Source: Sphingomonas sp. UBA4766
GTDB lineage: Bacteria; Pseudomonadota; Alphaproteobacteria; Sphingomonadales; Sphingomonadaceae
DNA length: 15,347 bases
Assembly: GCA_002403415.1 (NCBI GenBank)
Contig: DHHS01000089.1
Span: 429-15,775 of the forward strand
Reading direction: 5' to 3'
Below, piece after piece: positions 1 to 6,097 of the stretch; the first letter of the stretch is position 1; every line of letters starts with the position of its first letter. A program made the position numbers and the translations under genes. The notes under the pieces were generated by a model that had not been told where the DNA came from, made no database searches, and saw only the letters and a program-made list of their open reading frames with translations.

Positions 1-1579
1 CGAAGAACTCGCGCACCGCCGCAACCGCAGGCTTGGCGTTGATGAGGTCGTTGGGCATCACGGTCGAGACGTCGACCGACGACATCCGCTCCTTCACCGC
101 GCGCTCCATGCGCAACAGGCCGACACGGTACTGATTCTCGAGCAGCTCGCCGACGGAACGCACCCGGCGATTGCCAAGATTGTCGATGTCGTCGATCTCG
201 CCCTTGCCGTCTTTCAGGTCGACAAGCGTCTTGACGACCGCCAGTATATCCTCGGTGCGCAGCGTCGTGACGCTGTCCTCGCAATCAAGATCAAGCCGCA
301 TGTTGAGCTTGACCCGGCCGACCGCCGACAAATCATAACGGTCGGGATCGAAAAACAGCCCCGCGAACAGCGATTCGGCCGTTTCCAGCGTCGGCGGTTC
401 ACCGGGGCGCATCACGCGGTAAATGTCGGACAACGCCTGTTCACGCTCCTCGGCTTTATCGGCTTTCAGCGTGTTGCGAATCCACGGGCCGGTGGCCACG
501 TGATCGATGTCGAGCAATTCGATCCGGTCGATCCCGGCCTTGTCCAGCAATTCGAGGTTTTCGCCCGTTACTTCGTCGCCCGCCTCGACATAAATCTGGC
601 CGGTCGCTTCGTTAATCAGGTCATAGGCCGAATAGCGACCGAAGATCTCCTCGGTCGGAATCAACAGATCGGTAAGGCCATCCTTGGCGGCCTTGTTGGC
701 GGCGCGCGGCGAAATCTTTTGCCCGCTGGCGAATACGACTTCGCCGGTCTTGGCGTCGATGATGTCGTACATCGGCTTTTGACCGCGCCAATTTTCTGCC
801 TGGAACGGAATGACCCAGCCACCCTGGCCGCGCACAAAGGTGACGCGGTTGTAGAAATGATTGAGGATTTCCTCGCTCGTTAGGCCGAGCGCATAGAAAA
901 GGGCGGTAACCGGCAGCTTGCGCTTGCGATCAATACGGACGTTGACGATGTCCTTCGCATCGAATTCAAAGTCGAGCCACGACCCGCGATAGGGAATGAC
1001 GCGCGCGGCAAACAGATATTTGCCCGACGCATGGGTCTTGCCGCGATCATGGTCAAACAACACGCCCGGCGAGCGGTGCATCTGGCTGACGATAACGCGC
1101 TCGGTGCCGTTGATGATAAAGGTGCCGTTCTGCGTCATGAGCGGCATGTCGCCCATGTACACATCCTGCTCCTTGATATCGAGCACACTGCGCGCTTCGG
1201 TATCGGCATCGACTTCGAACACGATCAGGCGCAGCGTGACGCGCATCGGGGCGGCGTAAGTAATCCCGCGCTGGCGGCATTCGTCCGTGTCGAATTTGGG
1301 CGGCTCCAGCTCGTAATTCACGAAATCAAGCTCGGCGGTGCCCGCAAAATCGCGGATCGGGAATACGCTGCGCAGCGTCTTTTCAAGGCCCGAGACATAG
1401 CCGATCGACGGGTCAGAGCGCAGGAATTGCTCATAGCTCTCGCGCTGAACCTCGATCAGGTTCGGCATCTGCACGACTTCGTGGATGTTGCCGAAAACCT
1501 TGCGGATGCGGCGCTTTGCGGTGCCGGTCTCGCTCAAGCGCTGCATAGCAGTGCCGTCGTTCAGTGCGTTGGTTGCCAT
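1..1579 (-). CDS. rpoB: RNA polymerase beta subunit, N-terminal part (partial)
   Basis: Beta subunit of the core RNA polymerase. The minus-strand frame is open from ATG at 1579 to the window edge, giving 526 codons with no stop. The translation carries typical beta-lobe sequences: RRIRKVFGNIHEVVQMPNL near residue 23, GTERVIVSQMHRSPGV at 158-173, and GKYLFAARVIPYRGSWLDFE further on. It ends in ...AVREFF, which in known RpoB proteins lies directly before the rifampicin-binding cluster, so that cluster and the catalytic half are outside the window. The start matches the family N-terminus, but the Shine-Dalgarno is poor: the nearest purine run, AAGGG, ends about 14 bases before the ATG. The gene has its own promoter and a structured leader (separate entries). 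rpoC is expected beyond the left edge. Confidence 0.98.
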   Translation of the reverse strand, partial: MATNALNDGTAMQRLSETGTAKRRIRKVFGNIHEVVQMPNLIEVQRESYEQFLRSDPSIGYVSGLEKTLRSVFPIRDFAGTAELDFVNYELEPPKFDTDECRQRGITYAAPMRVTLRLIVFEVDADTEARSVLDIKEQDVYMGDMPLMTQNGTFIINGTERVIVSQMHRSPGVLFDHDRGKTHASGKYLFAARVIPYRGSWLDFEFDAKDIVNVRIDRKRKLPVTALFYALGLTSEEILNHFYNRVTFVRGQGGWVIPFQAENWRGQKPMYDIIDAKTGEVVFASGQKISPRAANKAAKDGLTDLLIPTEEIFGRYSAYDLINEATGQIYVEAGDEVTGENLELLDKAGIDRIELLDIDHVATGPWIRNTLKADKAEEREQALSDIYRVMRPGEPPTLETAESLFAGLFFDPDRYDLSAVGRVKLNMRLDLDCEDSVTTLRTEDILAVVKTLVDLKDGKGEIDDIDNLGNRRVRSVGELLENQYRVGLLRMERAVKERMSSVDVSTVMPNDLINAKPAVAAVREFF

Positions 1580-1655
1580 AAGCTGAAAAATCGCCCTTGT
1601 TAAAAGTCAACAATCGCGCCCGGAATCCTCCGGACGGGGCACGCATCAAAGACAC

Positions 1656-1690
1656 AAAAAGCCGCGCGCTCCGCGATTGGGAGCCGCAGC
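1656..1690 (-). terminator. intrinsic-terminator-like hairpin inside the rpoB leader
   Basis: Read on the minus strand, the arm at 1690-1680 (GCTGCGGCTCC) pairs with 1672-1661 (GGAGCGCGCGGC). This gives an 11-pair GC-rich stem with one G-U pair, one bulged base and a 7-base loop. Five T residues follow directly (1660-1656). This has the form of a rho-independent terminator, lying about 80 bp before the rpoB start codon and downstream of the rpoB promoter. It could end a short leader RNA or attenuate rpoB transcription. The structure is seen in the sequence; the function is inferred. Confidence 0.6.
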
Positions 1691-1777
1691 TTTTCAGCGT
1701 CGTTGAACCCGCATTCTCCCATTCGATCGACACGCTGCGCGACGGCGTCTCGTTTCCCGGAGGGTGCGAAGATATAC

Positions 1778-1806
1778 AATATAGAAACGCGCCTGCGCAC
1801 TGTCAA
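1778..1806 (-). promoter_or_regulatory. strong sigma-70-type promoter of rpoB
   Basis: On the minus strand, TTGACA (1806-1801), a 17-base spacer and TATATT (1783-1778) match the housekeeping promoter consensus at nearly every position. Transcription would start near 1771, leaving a leader of about 190 nt before rpoB. The promoter lies just after the hairpin that follows rplL, so rpoB can be transcribed independently of rplJL. Confidence 0.75.
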
Positions 1807-1827
1807 TCGGCGGTTGCCGCCAAATGA

Positions 1828-1864
1828 CAAAGGGCCGCCCCCGGCACTGGGAAGCGGCCCTTTG
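1828..1864 (-). terminator. hairpin terminator or attenuator after rplL
   Basis: A perfect 11-bp inverted repeat: CAAAGGGCCGC at 1828-1838 pairs with GCGGCCCTTTG at 1854-1864, with a 15-base loop. It begins about 46 bp past the rplL stop. On the minus strand the stem ends in TTTG and is followed by TCATTTG, so the T-tract is short and broken, which suggests partial termination. Escherichia coli is known to have an attenuator in the rplL-rpoB gap, and this is the likely counterpart. Confidence 0.65.
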
Positions 1865-1909
1865 CGACTACGCCGTGGCGGCGGGCCATCGCCCAGCGCC
1901 CGCGACGGA

Positions 1910-2293
1910 TTACTTGATCTCGACGGTCGCGCCAGCGGCTTCGAGCTGCGCCTTGATCTTTTCGGCTTCTTCCTTGTTGACGCCTTCCTTGATCGCCTTG
2001 GGCGCGGATTCGACCAGCGTCTTGGCTTCGGTCAGGCCGAGCTGGGTGATCGCGCGGACTTCCTTGATGACGTTGATCTTCTTGCCGCCGTCGCCGGTCA
2101 GAATGACGTCGAATTCGGTCTTTTCCTCAACAACCGGCGCAGCAGCACCGGCGCCACCGGCGGCCGGGCCAGCAACCGCAACCGCGGCGGCCGCCGAAAC
2201 GCCCCACTTTTCTTCCAGCATCTTCGACAGCTCAGCAGCTTCGAGGACGGTCAATGCGCTCAGGCTTTCTACCAGCGCGTTCAGGTCTGCCAT
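1910..2293 (-). CDS. rplL: 50S ribosomal protein L7/L12
   Basis: Stalk protein of the large ribosomal subunit, present as dimers bound to L10, which recruits and stimulates the translational GTPases. The 127-residue product has the N-terminal dimerisation helix (MADLNALVESLSALTVLEA), an Ala/Gly-rich hinge at about residues 35-58, and the C-terminal factor-binding domain (EKTEFDVILTGDGGKKINVI, then GLTEAKTLVESAPKAIKEGV). Two in-frame ATGs lie 6 bp apart. I chose the inner one at 2293 because GGAG (2304-2301) is 7 bases from it but only one base from the outer ATG at 2299, and because it gives the standard MADLN start. It lies 66 bp downstream of rplJ in the same transcription unit. Confidence 0.98.
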   Translation of the reverse strand: MADLNALVESLSALTVLEAAELSKMLEEKWGVSAAAAVAVAGPAAGGAGAAAPVVEEKTEFDVILTGDGGKKINVIKEVRAITQLGLTEAKTLVESAPKAIKEGVNKEEAEKIKAQLEAAGATVEIK

Positions 2294-2300
2294 GTTCATT

Positions 2301-2304
2301 CTCC
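2301..2304 (-). promoter_or_regulatory. Shine-Dalgarno deciding the rplL start
   Basis: GGAG on the minus strand is 7 bases from the ATG at 2293. It almost touches the alternative ATG at 2299, so it favours the shorter product. Confidence 0.75.
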
Positions 2305-2311
2305 GAAATAG

Positions 2312-2326
2312 GGGGCCACAGGCCCC
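2312..2326 (-). other. hairpin in the rplJ-rplL spacer
   Basis: GGGGCC (2312-2317) and GGCCCC (2321-2326) form a perfect 6-bp GC stem with a 3-base loop between the rplJ stop and the rplL Shine-Dalgarno. There is no T-tract, so termination is unlikely. It could protect the mRNA or separate translation of rplL from rplJ, since L7/L12 is needed in several copies per L10. That role is inferred. Confidence 0.5.
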
Positions 2327-2359
2327 ATCAATGTTGGTTCAAGTCGAAATGCCCGAAAA

Positions 2360-2875
2360 TCAGGCCGCTTCCTTCTCCGCATAGGCCGAAAGCACACGCG
2401 CAATCTGCGCCGCCGGTGCCTGTGTCACGGTCGCGAGCTTGGTGGCGGGTGCCACCAACAGGCCCACGATCTTCGCGCGCAGTTCATCAAGCGACGGCAT
2501 GGTGGCGAGCGCCTTCACACCTTCGACGTCAAGGACGGTCGCGCCCATTGCCCCGCCGACGATTTCGAACTTTTCGTTCGTCTTCGCAAATTCAACGACC
2601 ACTTTGGCCGCTGCGACGGGATCAACAGAAGTGGCAAGGCCCACCGGCCCGGTGAGCATGTCGCCCAGCGAGAGATAGTCGGTGCCATCAAGCGCGATCT
2701 TGGCAAGCTTGTTCTTCGAGACCCTGTAGCTCGCGCCGGCGTCGCGCATCTTGTTCCGCAGCACAGTCGATTGTGCCACGGTCATGCCGAGATTGCGGGT
2801 GACGACCACCACGTTCACCTCGGCAAAGGTGCGGTTCAGATCAGCGACGAGGTCGGCCTTTTGAGCACGATCCAT
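2360..2875 (-). CDS. rplJ: 50S ribosomal protein L10
   Basis: Base of the ribosomal stalk: binds 23S rRNA and anchors the L7/L12 dimers. In characterised bacteria L10, alone or with L7/L12, also represses its own mRNA leader. The 171-residue product starts MDRAQKADLVADLNRTF, the usual alphaproteobacterial L10 start, and contains VVVTRNLGMTVAQSTVLRNK and TGPVGLATSVDPVAAAKVVV. The frame is open further upstream from a TTG at 2893, but the ATG at 2875 has GGAG 6 bases ahead of it and fits the family N-terminus. The C-terminal helix (QIARVLSAYAEKEAA) is the L7/L12-binding end. The gene heads the rplJL unit and is preceded by a long structured leader. Confidence 0.98.
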   Translation of the reverse strand: MDRAQKADLVADLNRTFAEVNVVVVTRNLGMTVAQSTVLRNKMRDAGASYRVSKNKLAKIALDGTDYLSLGDMLTGPVGLATSVDPVAAAKVVVEFAKTNEKFEIVGGAMGATVLDVEGVKALATMPSLDELRAKIVGLLVAPATKLATVTQAPAAQIARVLSAYAEKEAA

Positions 2876-3136
2876 GCCATTCTCCACGTTCAAATGACGC
2901 CTCCGCCGATTGGGTGGAGGCGCCGGTTAATCCGGTGATGGGCAGGGGCAAGCCCCCGTTCCAGCCGGGCTTGTCCGTCAAAGGGGGTGGATCGCGGCCT
3001 GAACCACGGCAGACCGGGGCTGATGTCAGCGACCGGTCGGAAATTCCATTCCCCGTCTGGGCAGGAGATTAAGTGGGGAGCCCACACCTGCCGTCTCGGA
3101 CGGTATCCCCGCGCAGGTTAACCTGTGCCGGGAGAG
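2876..3136 (-). promoter_or_regulatory. structured rplJ (L10) mRNA leader
   Basis: About 260 nt without a gene lie between the rplJ promoter and rplJ. Read on the minus strand it holds a string of inverted repeats. There is a perfect palindrome CAGGTTAACCTG (3114-3125), CCGTC/GACGG (3091-3103) and GTGGG/CCCAC (3073-3085). A two-part hairpin follows, GACCGG outer and GCTGA/TCAGC inner, separated by a small internal loop (3012-3038). Then come CAAGCCC/GGGCTTG (2949-2973) and CGCCTCC/GGAGGCG (2898-2922), the last just before the Shine-Dalgarno. Long leaders bound by L10 are known from E. coli and many other bacteria (Rfam L10_leader). The position and structure fit that class, but I have not aligned it to the model, and which hairpin binds L10 is not resolved. 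Confidence 0.65.
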
Positions 3137-3142
3137 CGCAGG

Positions 3143-3170
3143 CCAATAACGCCGCCGCCCGAAAAGTCAA
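3143..3170 (-). promoter_or_regulatory. rplJ-rplL promoter
   Basis: Minus strand TTGACT (3170-3165), 16-base spacer, TATTGG (3148-3143). The -35 box is close to consensus and the -10 box moderate. It starts 26 bp after the stop of the M28 peptidase, so rplJL does not depend on read-through from that gene. The expected start is near 3136. Confidence 0.55.
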
Positions 3171-3195
3171 CGGCCGACTATCACGGCTCTGGCCA

Positions 3196-4575
3196 TCACG
3201 GTTTTGGTTTACCGTCCTTCGTCCATTCGGGCGTGAACTTGCCATAAGCCAGCCACTTCACCGGCGCGATCAGCGATTGGATGGCATTGGTCATGAACTT
3301 GAAGTCTATATTCTCGATTGTATCGGTCGGCTGGTGATAGGTCGGGACGAGTGCCCAGCCCGACACGGTGTGCGCGACAATCCCCTGGCGGGCGAGCGCA
3401 TAGTTATCGGACCGCTGGAAAAAATTCTGCTCAGGATAGGGATCGGCAGTCACAAGCGCGCCGTGCGCTTTCATCGACGGGCCGAAATTCGACCGATCAT
3501 AGCCCGTCATCATCATCACCCCCTTGGGCAATTTCGGATCCTGCGCGCCGATCATCTCAAACTCCAGATTGGCGACAATGTCGGTCAGCGGGATAGGGGG
3601 ATTTTTCGCGAAATAATTTGAGCCGAACAGGCCGATTTCCTCGCTTCCATAGGCAACGAACATCAGACTGCGGCGCGGTCTCCTGCCGGCCGCCATCGCC
3701 TTGGCAATCTCGATCACGGCAACCGTGCCCGATGCATCGTCATTCGCGCCATACATGACCGTCCCGTTGGGCAGCGCGCCGATATGATCGAGATGGGCGG
3801 AAAACAGCAGCGTTCCGGCCTTGGCATCTGTGCCGGTGATATAGCCGATCGCGTTGGTCGTTATGCTCTCCTCGCGCGCGACATCTGTCAGCGTCAGCGC
3901 AACCGTCGCGCCTGCGCGTCCAGCAAGCGCGGAGAGAGTATCGGCGGGCAGCGAGCCGACGGTCGGGCGAGGGGGCGGCGTCGTGCCTTCAAGGAAGACG
4001 GGCAGCTGCGGTGCATTGCCATTGGTAGCCAGAACACCCTTGGTTGCCGCACTTTCGGGAACGATCAGCAACCTGACCTTTTTCGCGCGCGCGGCACCGA
4101 ACAGCGCGAACGGCGACCCCTTGAAACTGGGGACGATCACGACGTCGGCGGCGGGCATATCGGCGGGCTTGTCGCCGGTGAACACGGCCATCTTGCCCGT
4201 CACAGGCTCGCCAGACCCCAGGATGAGTGCAAAGCCGGGGACTGGCGTTCCGTCAACGCTGAGCGTGGCGGCCCCCTTGACGGCGAGCCGAATGACCTTG
4301 GCGGTTTGAAGATAGCCCGACATGCCCGGCGCGGGTGTCAGCCCAAACTGCGCGAATTGCGCCGCGACATAGGCGGCCGCGATCGCCTCATCCCGGCTCG
4401 CGCTGGCCCGCCCGCGAAGCTCCGGCCCGGCCAGAAATTTCTCGTGCGCCATCACTGATTCGATGCGCACCTTATAAGGGGCGGGGCGGGGCTTGCGCTT
4501 GGCATCAGCCGGGGCCGGAAGCGCTACGGCAGCCAGCATGAGGACGGCAAGCGTGCGGGCAAGGATTGAGAGCAT
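3196..4575 (-). CDS. secreted M28-family zinc aminopeptidase
   Basis: A 459-residue metallopeptidase. It probably removes N-terminal residues from peptides in the periplasm or outside the cell. Residues 1-25 form a Sec signal peptide (charged start, hydrophobic LAVLMLAAVALP, cleavage near ADA-KR). Residues about 100-240 look like the PA-type inserted domain common in this family. The catalytic core follows: HLDH at 261-264 (zinc His and catalytic Asp), GANDDASG at 276-283 (bridging Asp), GSEEIGLFGS at 310-319 (catalytic and zinc Glu), and YHQPTDT at 413-419 (last zinc His). Where many relatives have an NxDMIG zinc Asp there is NLEFEMIG (337-343), so Glu probably fills that position. GGAG lies 8 bases before the ATG. 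The gene sits between rplA and rplJ but is bounded by the rplA terminator and the rplJ promoter, so it is probably its own unit. Its substrate is unknown. Confidence 0.9.
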   Translation of the reverse strand: MLSILARTLAVLMLAAVALPAPADAKRKPRPAPYKVRIESVMAHEKFLAGPELRGRASASRDEAIAAAYVAAQFAQFGLTPAPGMSGYLQTAKVIRLAVKGAATLSVDGTPVPGFALILGSGEPVTGKMAVFTGDKPADMPAADVVIVPSFKGSPFALFGAARAKKVRLLIVPESAATKGVLATNGNAPQLPVFLEGTTPPPRPTVGSLPADTLSALAGRAGATVALTLTDVAREESITTNAIGYITGTDAKAGTLLFSAHLDHIGALPNGTVMYGANDDASGTVAVIEIAKAMAAGRRPRRSLMFVAYGSEEIGLFGSNYFAKNPPIPLTDIVANLEFEMIGAQDPKLPKGVMMMTGYDRSNFGPSMKAHGALVTADPYPEQNFFQRSDNYALARQGIVAHTVSGWALVPTYHQPTDTIENIDFKFMTNAIQSLIAPVKWLAYGKFTPEWTKDGKPKP

Positions 4576-4602
4576 GGGGCAATCTCCACCAATATCGCGC
4601 TT

Positions 4603-4631
4603 TTGCTATGCGTCCCGACGGGCCGACGCAA
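4603..4631 (-). promoter_or_regulatory. possible promoter of the M28 peptidase gene
   Basis: Minus strand TTGCGT (4631-4626), 17-base spacer, TAGCAA (4608-4603). Both boxes are weak. The call is supported mainly by position, between the rplA terminator and the peptidase start. Confidence 0.3.
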
Positions 4632-4650
4632 GGCATGGCAGAGCAAAGGG

Positions 4651-4684
4651 CAAAGCAAAAGGGCCGGGATTGCGCCCGACCCTT
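4651..4684 (-). terminator. intrinsic terminator of the rplK-rplA unit
   Basis: Read on the minus strand, AAGGGTCGGG (4684-4675) pairs over its full length with CCCGGCCCTT (4668-4659), with one G-U pair and a 6-base loop. It is followed by TTGCTTTG, so with the stem's own TT there is a TTTT run. It lies 27 bp past the rplA stop. This is a standard rho-independent terminator and marks the end of the rplKA transcript before the peptidase gene. Confidence 0.8.
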
Positions 4685-4710
4685 CGCAGCAGGTTTGGCA
4701 GTGATGCGGT

Positions 4711-5406
4711 TCAGGCCCCGACTTCGGCCGTGTCGACCTTCACGCCTGCGCCCATTGTCGAGCTGACCGCGATCTTGCGGACATATTTGCCCTTTGCGCC
4801 TGATGGCTTGGACTTGATGAGCGCATCGACCAGCGCGTCGAAATTCGCGCGCAGGTCTTCGGCCGGAAAGCTAGCCTTGCCGATGCCCGAATGGATGATC
4901 CCGGCCTTTTCGACACGGAATTCGATCTGGCCGCCCTTGGCATCCTTCACGGCTTGCGCGACGTTCATGGTGACAGTGCCAAGCTTGGGGTTCGGCATCA
5001 GCCCCTTGGGGCCAAGGATCTTGCCCAGCCGCCCGACGACGCCCATCATGTCCGGGGTTGCGATGCAGCGATCGAATTCGATCGTGCCGCCCTGCACGAG
5101 TTCCATCAGGTCTTCGGCACCCACGACATCGGCGCCGGCTTCGCGCGCTTCGTCGGCTTTTGCACCCTTGGCGAACACGCCGACGCGCACGGTCTTGCCG
5201 GTGCCCTTGGGCAGCGTGACGACGCCGCGCACCATCTGATCGGCGTGGCGCGGATCGACGCCGAGGTTGAGCGCAACCTCGATCGTTTCGTCAAACTTGG
5301 CGGTTGCGTTTGCCTTGGCAAGCGCAATGGCCTCATCGACCGAGTAAAGCTTCTCGCGGTCAACCGCGGCGGCGAGCGTCTTGGCTTTCTTGGTGAGCTT
5401 GGTCAT
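4711..5406 (-). CDS. rplA: 50S ribosomal protein L1
   Basis: L1 forms the mobile stalk that helps deacylated tRNA leave the E site; in characterised bacteria it also represses its own operon. The 231-residue product is of normal length. It starts MTKLTKKAKTLAAAVDREKL and contains VALNLGVDPRHADQMVRGVV, LPKGTGKTVRVGVFAKG, GRLGKILGPKGLMPNPKLGT and the C-terminal YVRKIAVSSTMGAGVKVD, all typical of L1. The frame is open 8 codons further upstream, but the ATG at 5406 gives the family start and has GGAGGG (5420-5415) 8 bases before it. That Shine-Dalgarno lies within the last codons of rplK, and the two genes are 4 bp apart, so their translation is probably coupled. An intrinsic terminator follows. 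Confidence 0.98.
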   Translation of the reverse strand: MTKLTKKAKTLAAAVDREKLYSVDEAIALAKANATAKFDETIEVALNLGVDPRHADQMVRGVVTLPKGTGKTVRVGVFAKGAKADEAREAGADVVGAEDLMELVQGGTIEFDRCIATPDMMGVVGRLGKILGPKGLMPNPKLGTVTMNVAQAVKDAKGGQIEFRVEKAGIIHSGIGKASFPAEDLRANFDALVDALIKSKPSGAKGKYVRKIAVSSTMGAGVKVDTAEVGA

Positions 5407-5410
5407 CGGA

Positions 5411-5842
5411 TCAGCCCTCCACCACTTCAAGGCCCATCGCGCGGGCGGAACCTTCGATGATGCGGGTTGCGGCTTCGATATCGTTGGCGTTCAGATCCTT
5501 CATCTTGGCCTGCGCGATTTCGCTCAGCTTCGAGCGCGCAATCTTGCCCGCCGACACCTTGCCCGGCTCCTTGGAACCCGACTTCAGGTTGGCGGCCTTT
5601 TTGATGAGGTAAGTCGCAGGCGGCGTCTTGGTTTCGAACGAAAAGCTGCGGTCGGCATAAACGGTGATGACGGTGGGGAGCGGCGTGCCGACTTCCTGAT
5701 CGCCCGTCTGCGCGTTGAACGCCTTGCAGAATTCCATGATGTTGACGCCGCGCTGACCCAGGGCCGGGCCGATGGGCGGCGAAGGGTTCGCCTTGCCCGC
5801 GGGCACTTGCAGCTTGATATAGCCGGTAATCTTCTTTGCCAT
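5411..5842 (-). CDS. rplK: 50S ribosomal protein L11
   Basis: L11 binds the GTPase-associated region of 23S rRNA; in other bacteria it is also the site of thiopeptide action and is needed for RelA-type stringent signalling. The 143-residue product has the normal length. It has the N-terminal domain (MAKKITGYIKLQVPAGKANP, SPPIGPALGQRGVNIMEFCK, with the conserved prolines) and the C-terminal RNA-binding domain (TKTPPATYLIKKAA, DLNANDIEAATRIIEGSARA). The frame continues to a GTG at 5851, but the ATG at 5842 gives the universal MAKK start. The Shine-Dalgarno is weak (GAG close to the ATG) and overlaps a hairpin that may be the L1 operator. First gene of the rplKA pair. Confidence 0.98.
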   Translation of the reverse strand: MAKKITGYIKLQVPAGKANPSPPIGPALGQRGVNIMEFCKAFNAQTGDQEVGTPLPTVITVYADRSFSFETKTPPATYLIKKAANLKSGSKEPGKVSAGKIARSKLSEIAQAKMKDLNANDIEAATRIIEGSARAMGLEVVEG

Positions 5843-5843
5843 C

Positions 5844-5872
5844 TGTCTCACTCTGTTGCTCGGACGGAGACA
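5844..5872 (-). promoter_or_regulatory. possible L1 translational operator before rplK
   Basis: Minus-strand TGTCTC (5872-5867... left arm on the + strand at 5844-5849, right arm 5867-5872) pairs with GAGACA across a 17-base internal segment, closing one base from the rplK start codon. In E. coli and other prokaryotes L1 represses its operon by binding a short structure, resembling its rRNA site, at the start of the mRNA. Position and shape fit this. I could not confirm the L1 recognition bases. Confidence 0.35.
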
Positions 5873-5966
5873 AGCCCCGCCGGTTCAAGTTTAGCGGTTC
5901 AAACGACGCGCGATTGCGCGCCTCCCGCACGATTTCTTCCGCGACCGGTGGTTTTGGAAGTGAGCG

Positions 5967-5995
5967 CGCATAGTCGAAGCAATCGGCGCGCGCAA
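5967..5995 (-). promoter_or_regulatory. rplK-rplA promoter
   Basis: Minus strand TTGCGC (5995-5990), 17-base spacer, TATGCG (5972-5967). It would start transcription near 5960, giving a leader of about 118 nt before rplK. The match is moderate and the spacing ideal. It lies in the 255 bp region shared with the divergent GST gene. Confidence 0.45.
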
Positions 5996-6033
5996 CCGCC
6001 TTGTTTGCTGGGCGCGCGCAAGGCGGATTATGG

Positions 6034-6062
6034 GTGGCAGCCGGGGGTGCCACGCCTATATT
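6034..6062 (+). promoter_or_regulatory. GST promoter with an inverted-repeat operator candidate
   Basis: A -10-like TATATT (6057-6062) lies 35 bp before the GST start. The -35 position is occupied by a perfect inverted repeat, GTGGCA (6034-6039), 8 bases, TGCCAC (6048-6053), in place of a good -35 box. A regulator bound there would touch the -35 region and spacer, which suggests an activated or repressed promoter. The repeat is seen; regulation is inferred, and the regulator is unknown. Confidence 0.4.
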
Positions 6063-6097
6063 CGGCGCACCAACCCTGTTGCAGAGGAGAGCACGCC

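Noticed and set aside
1600..1722. A 40-codon upstream frame in the rpoB leader starting at an ATG near 1719 and ending TAA at 1600
   Set aside because: No ribosome site, no recognisable leader-peptide codon run, and the frame runs through the terminator stem; probably chance.
2360..2893. Longer L10 starting at TTG 2893
   Set aside because: The ribosome site sits between the TTG and the ATG at 2875, and family members start at MDRAQK.
3784..5239. Long plus-strand open frames opposite the M28 peptidase and rplA
   Set aside because: They are antisense to well-supported genes and are explained by high G+C content; their translations resemble no protein family.
5381..6097. Apparent N-terminal extension of the GST frame across rplK
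   Set aside because: The family protein starts at 6098 with a good ribosome site; the extension is antisense to rplK.
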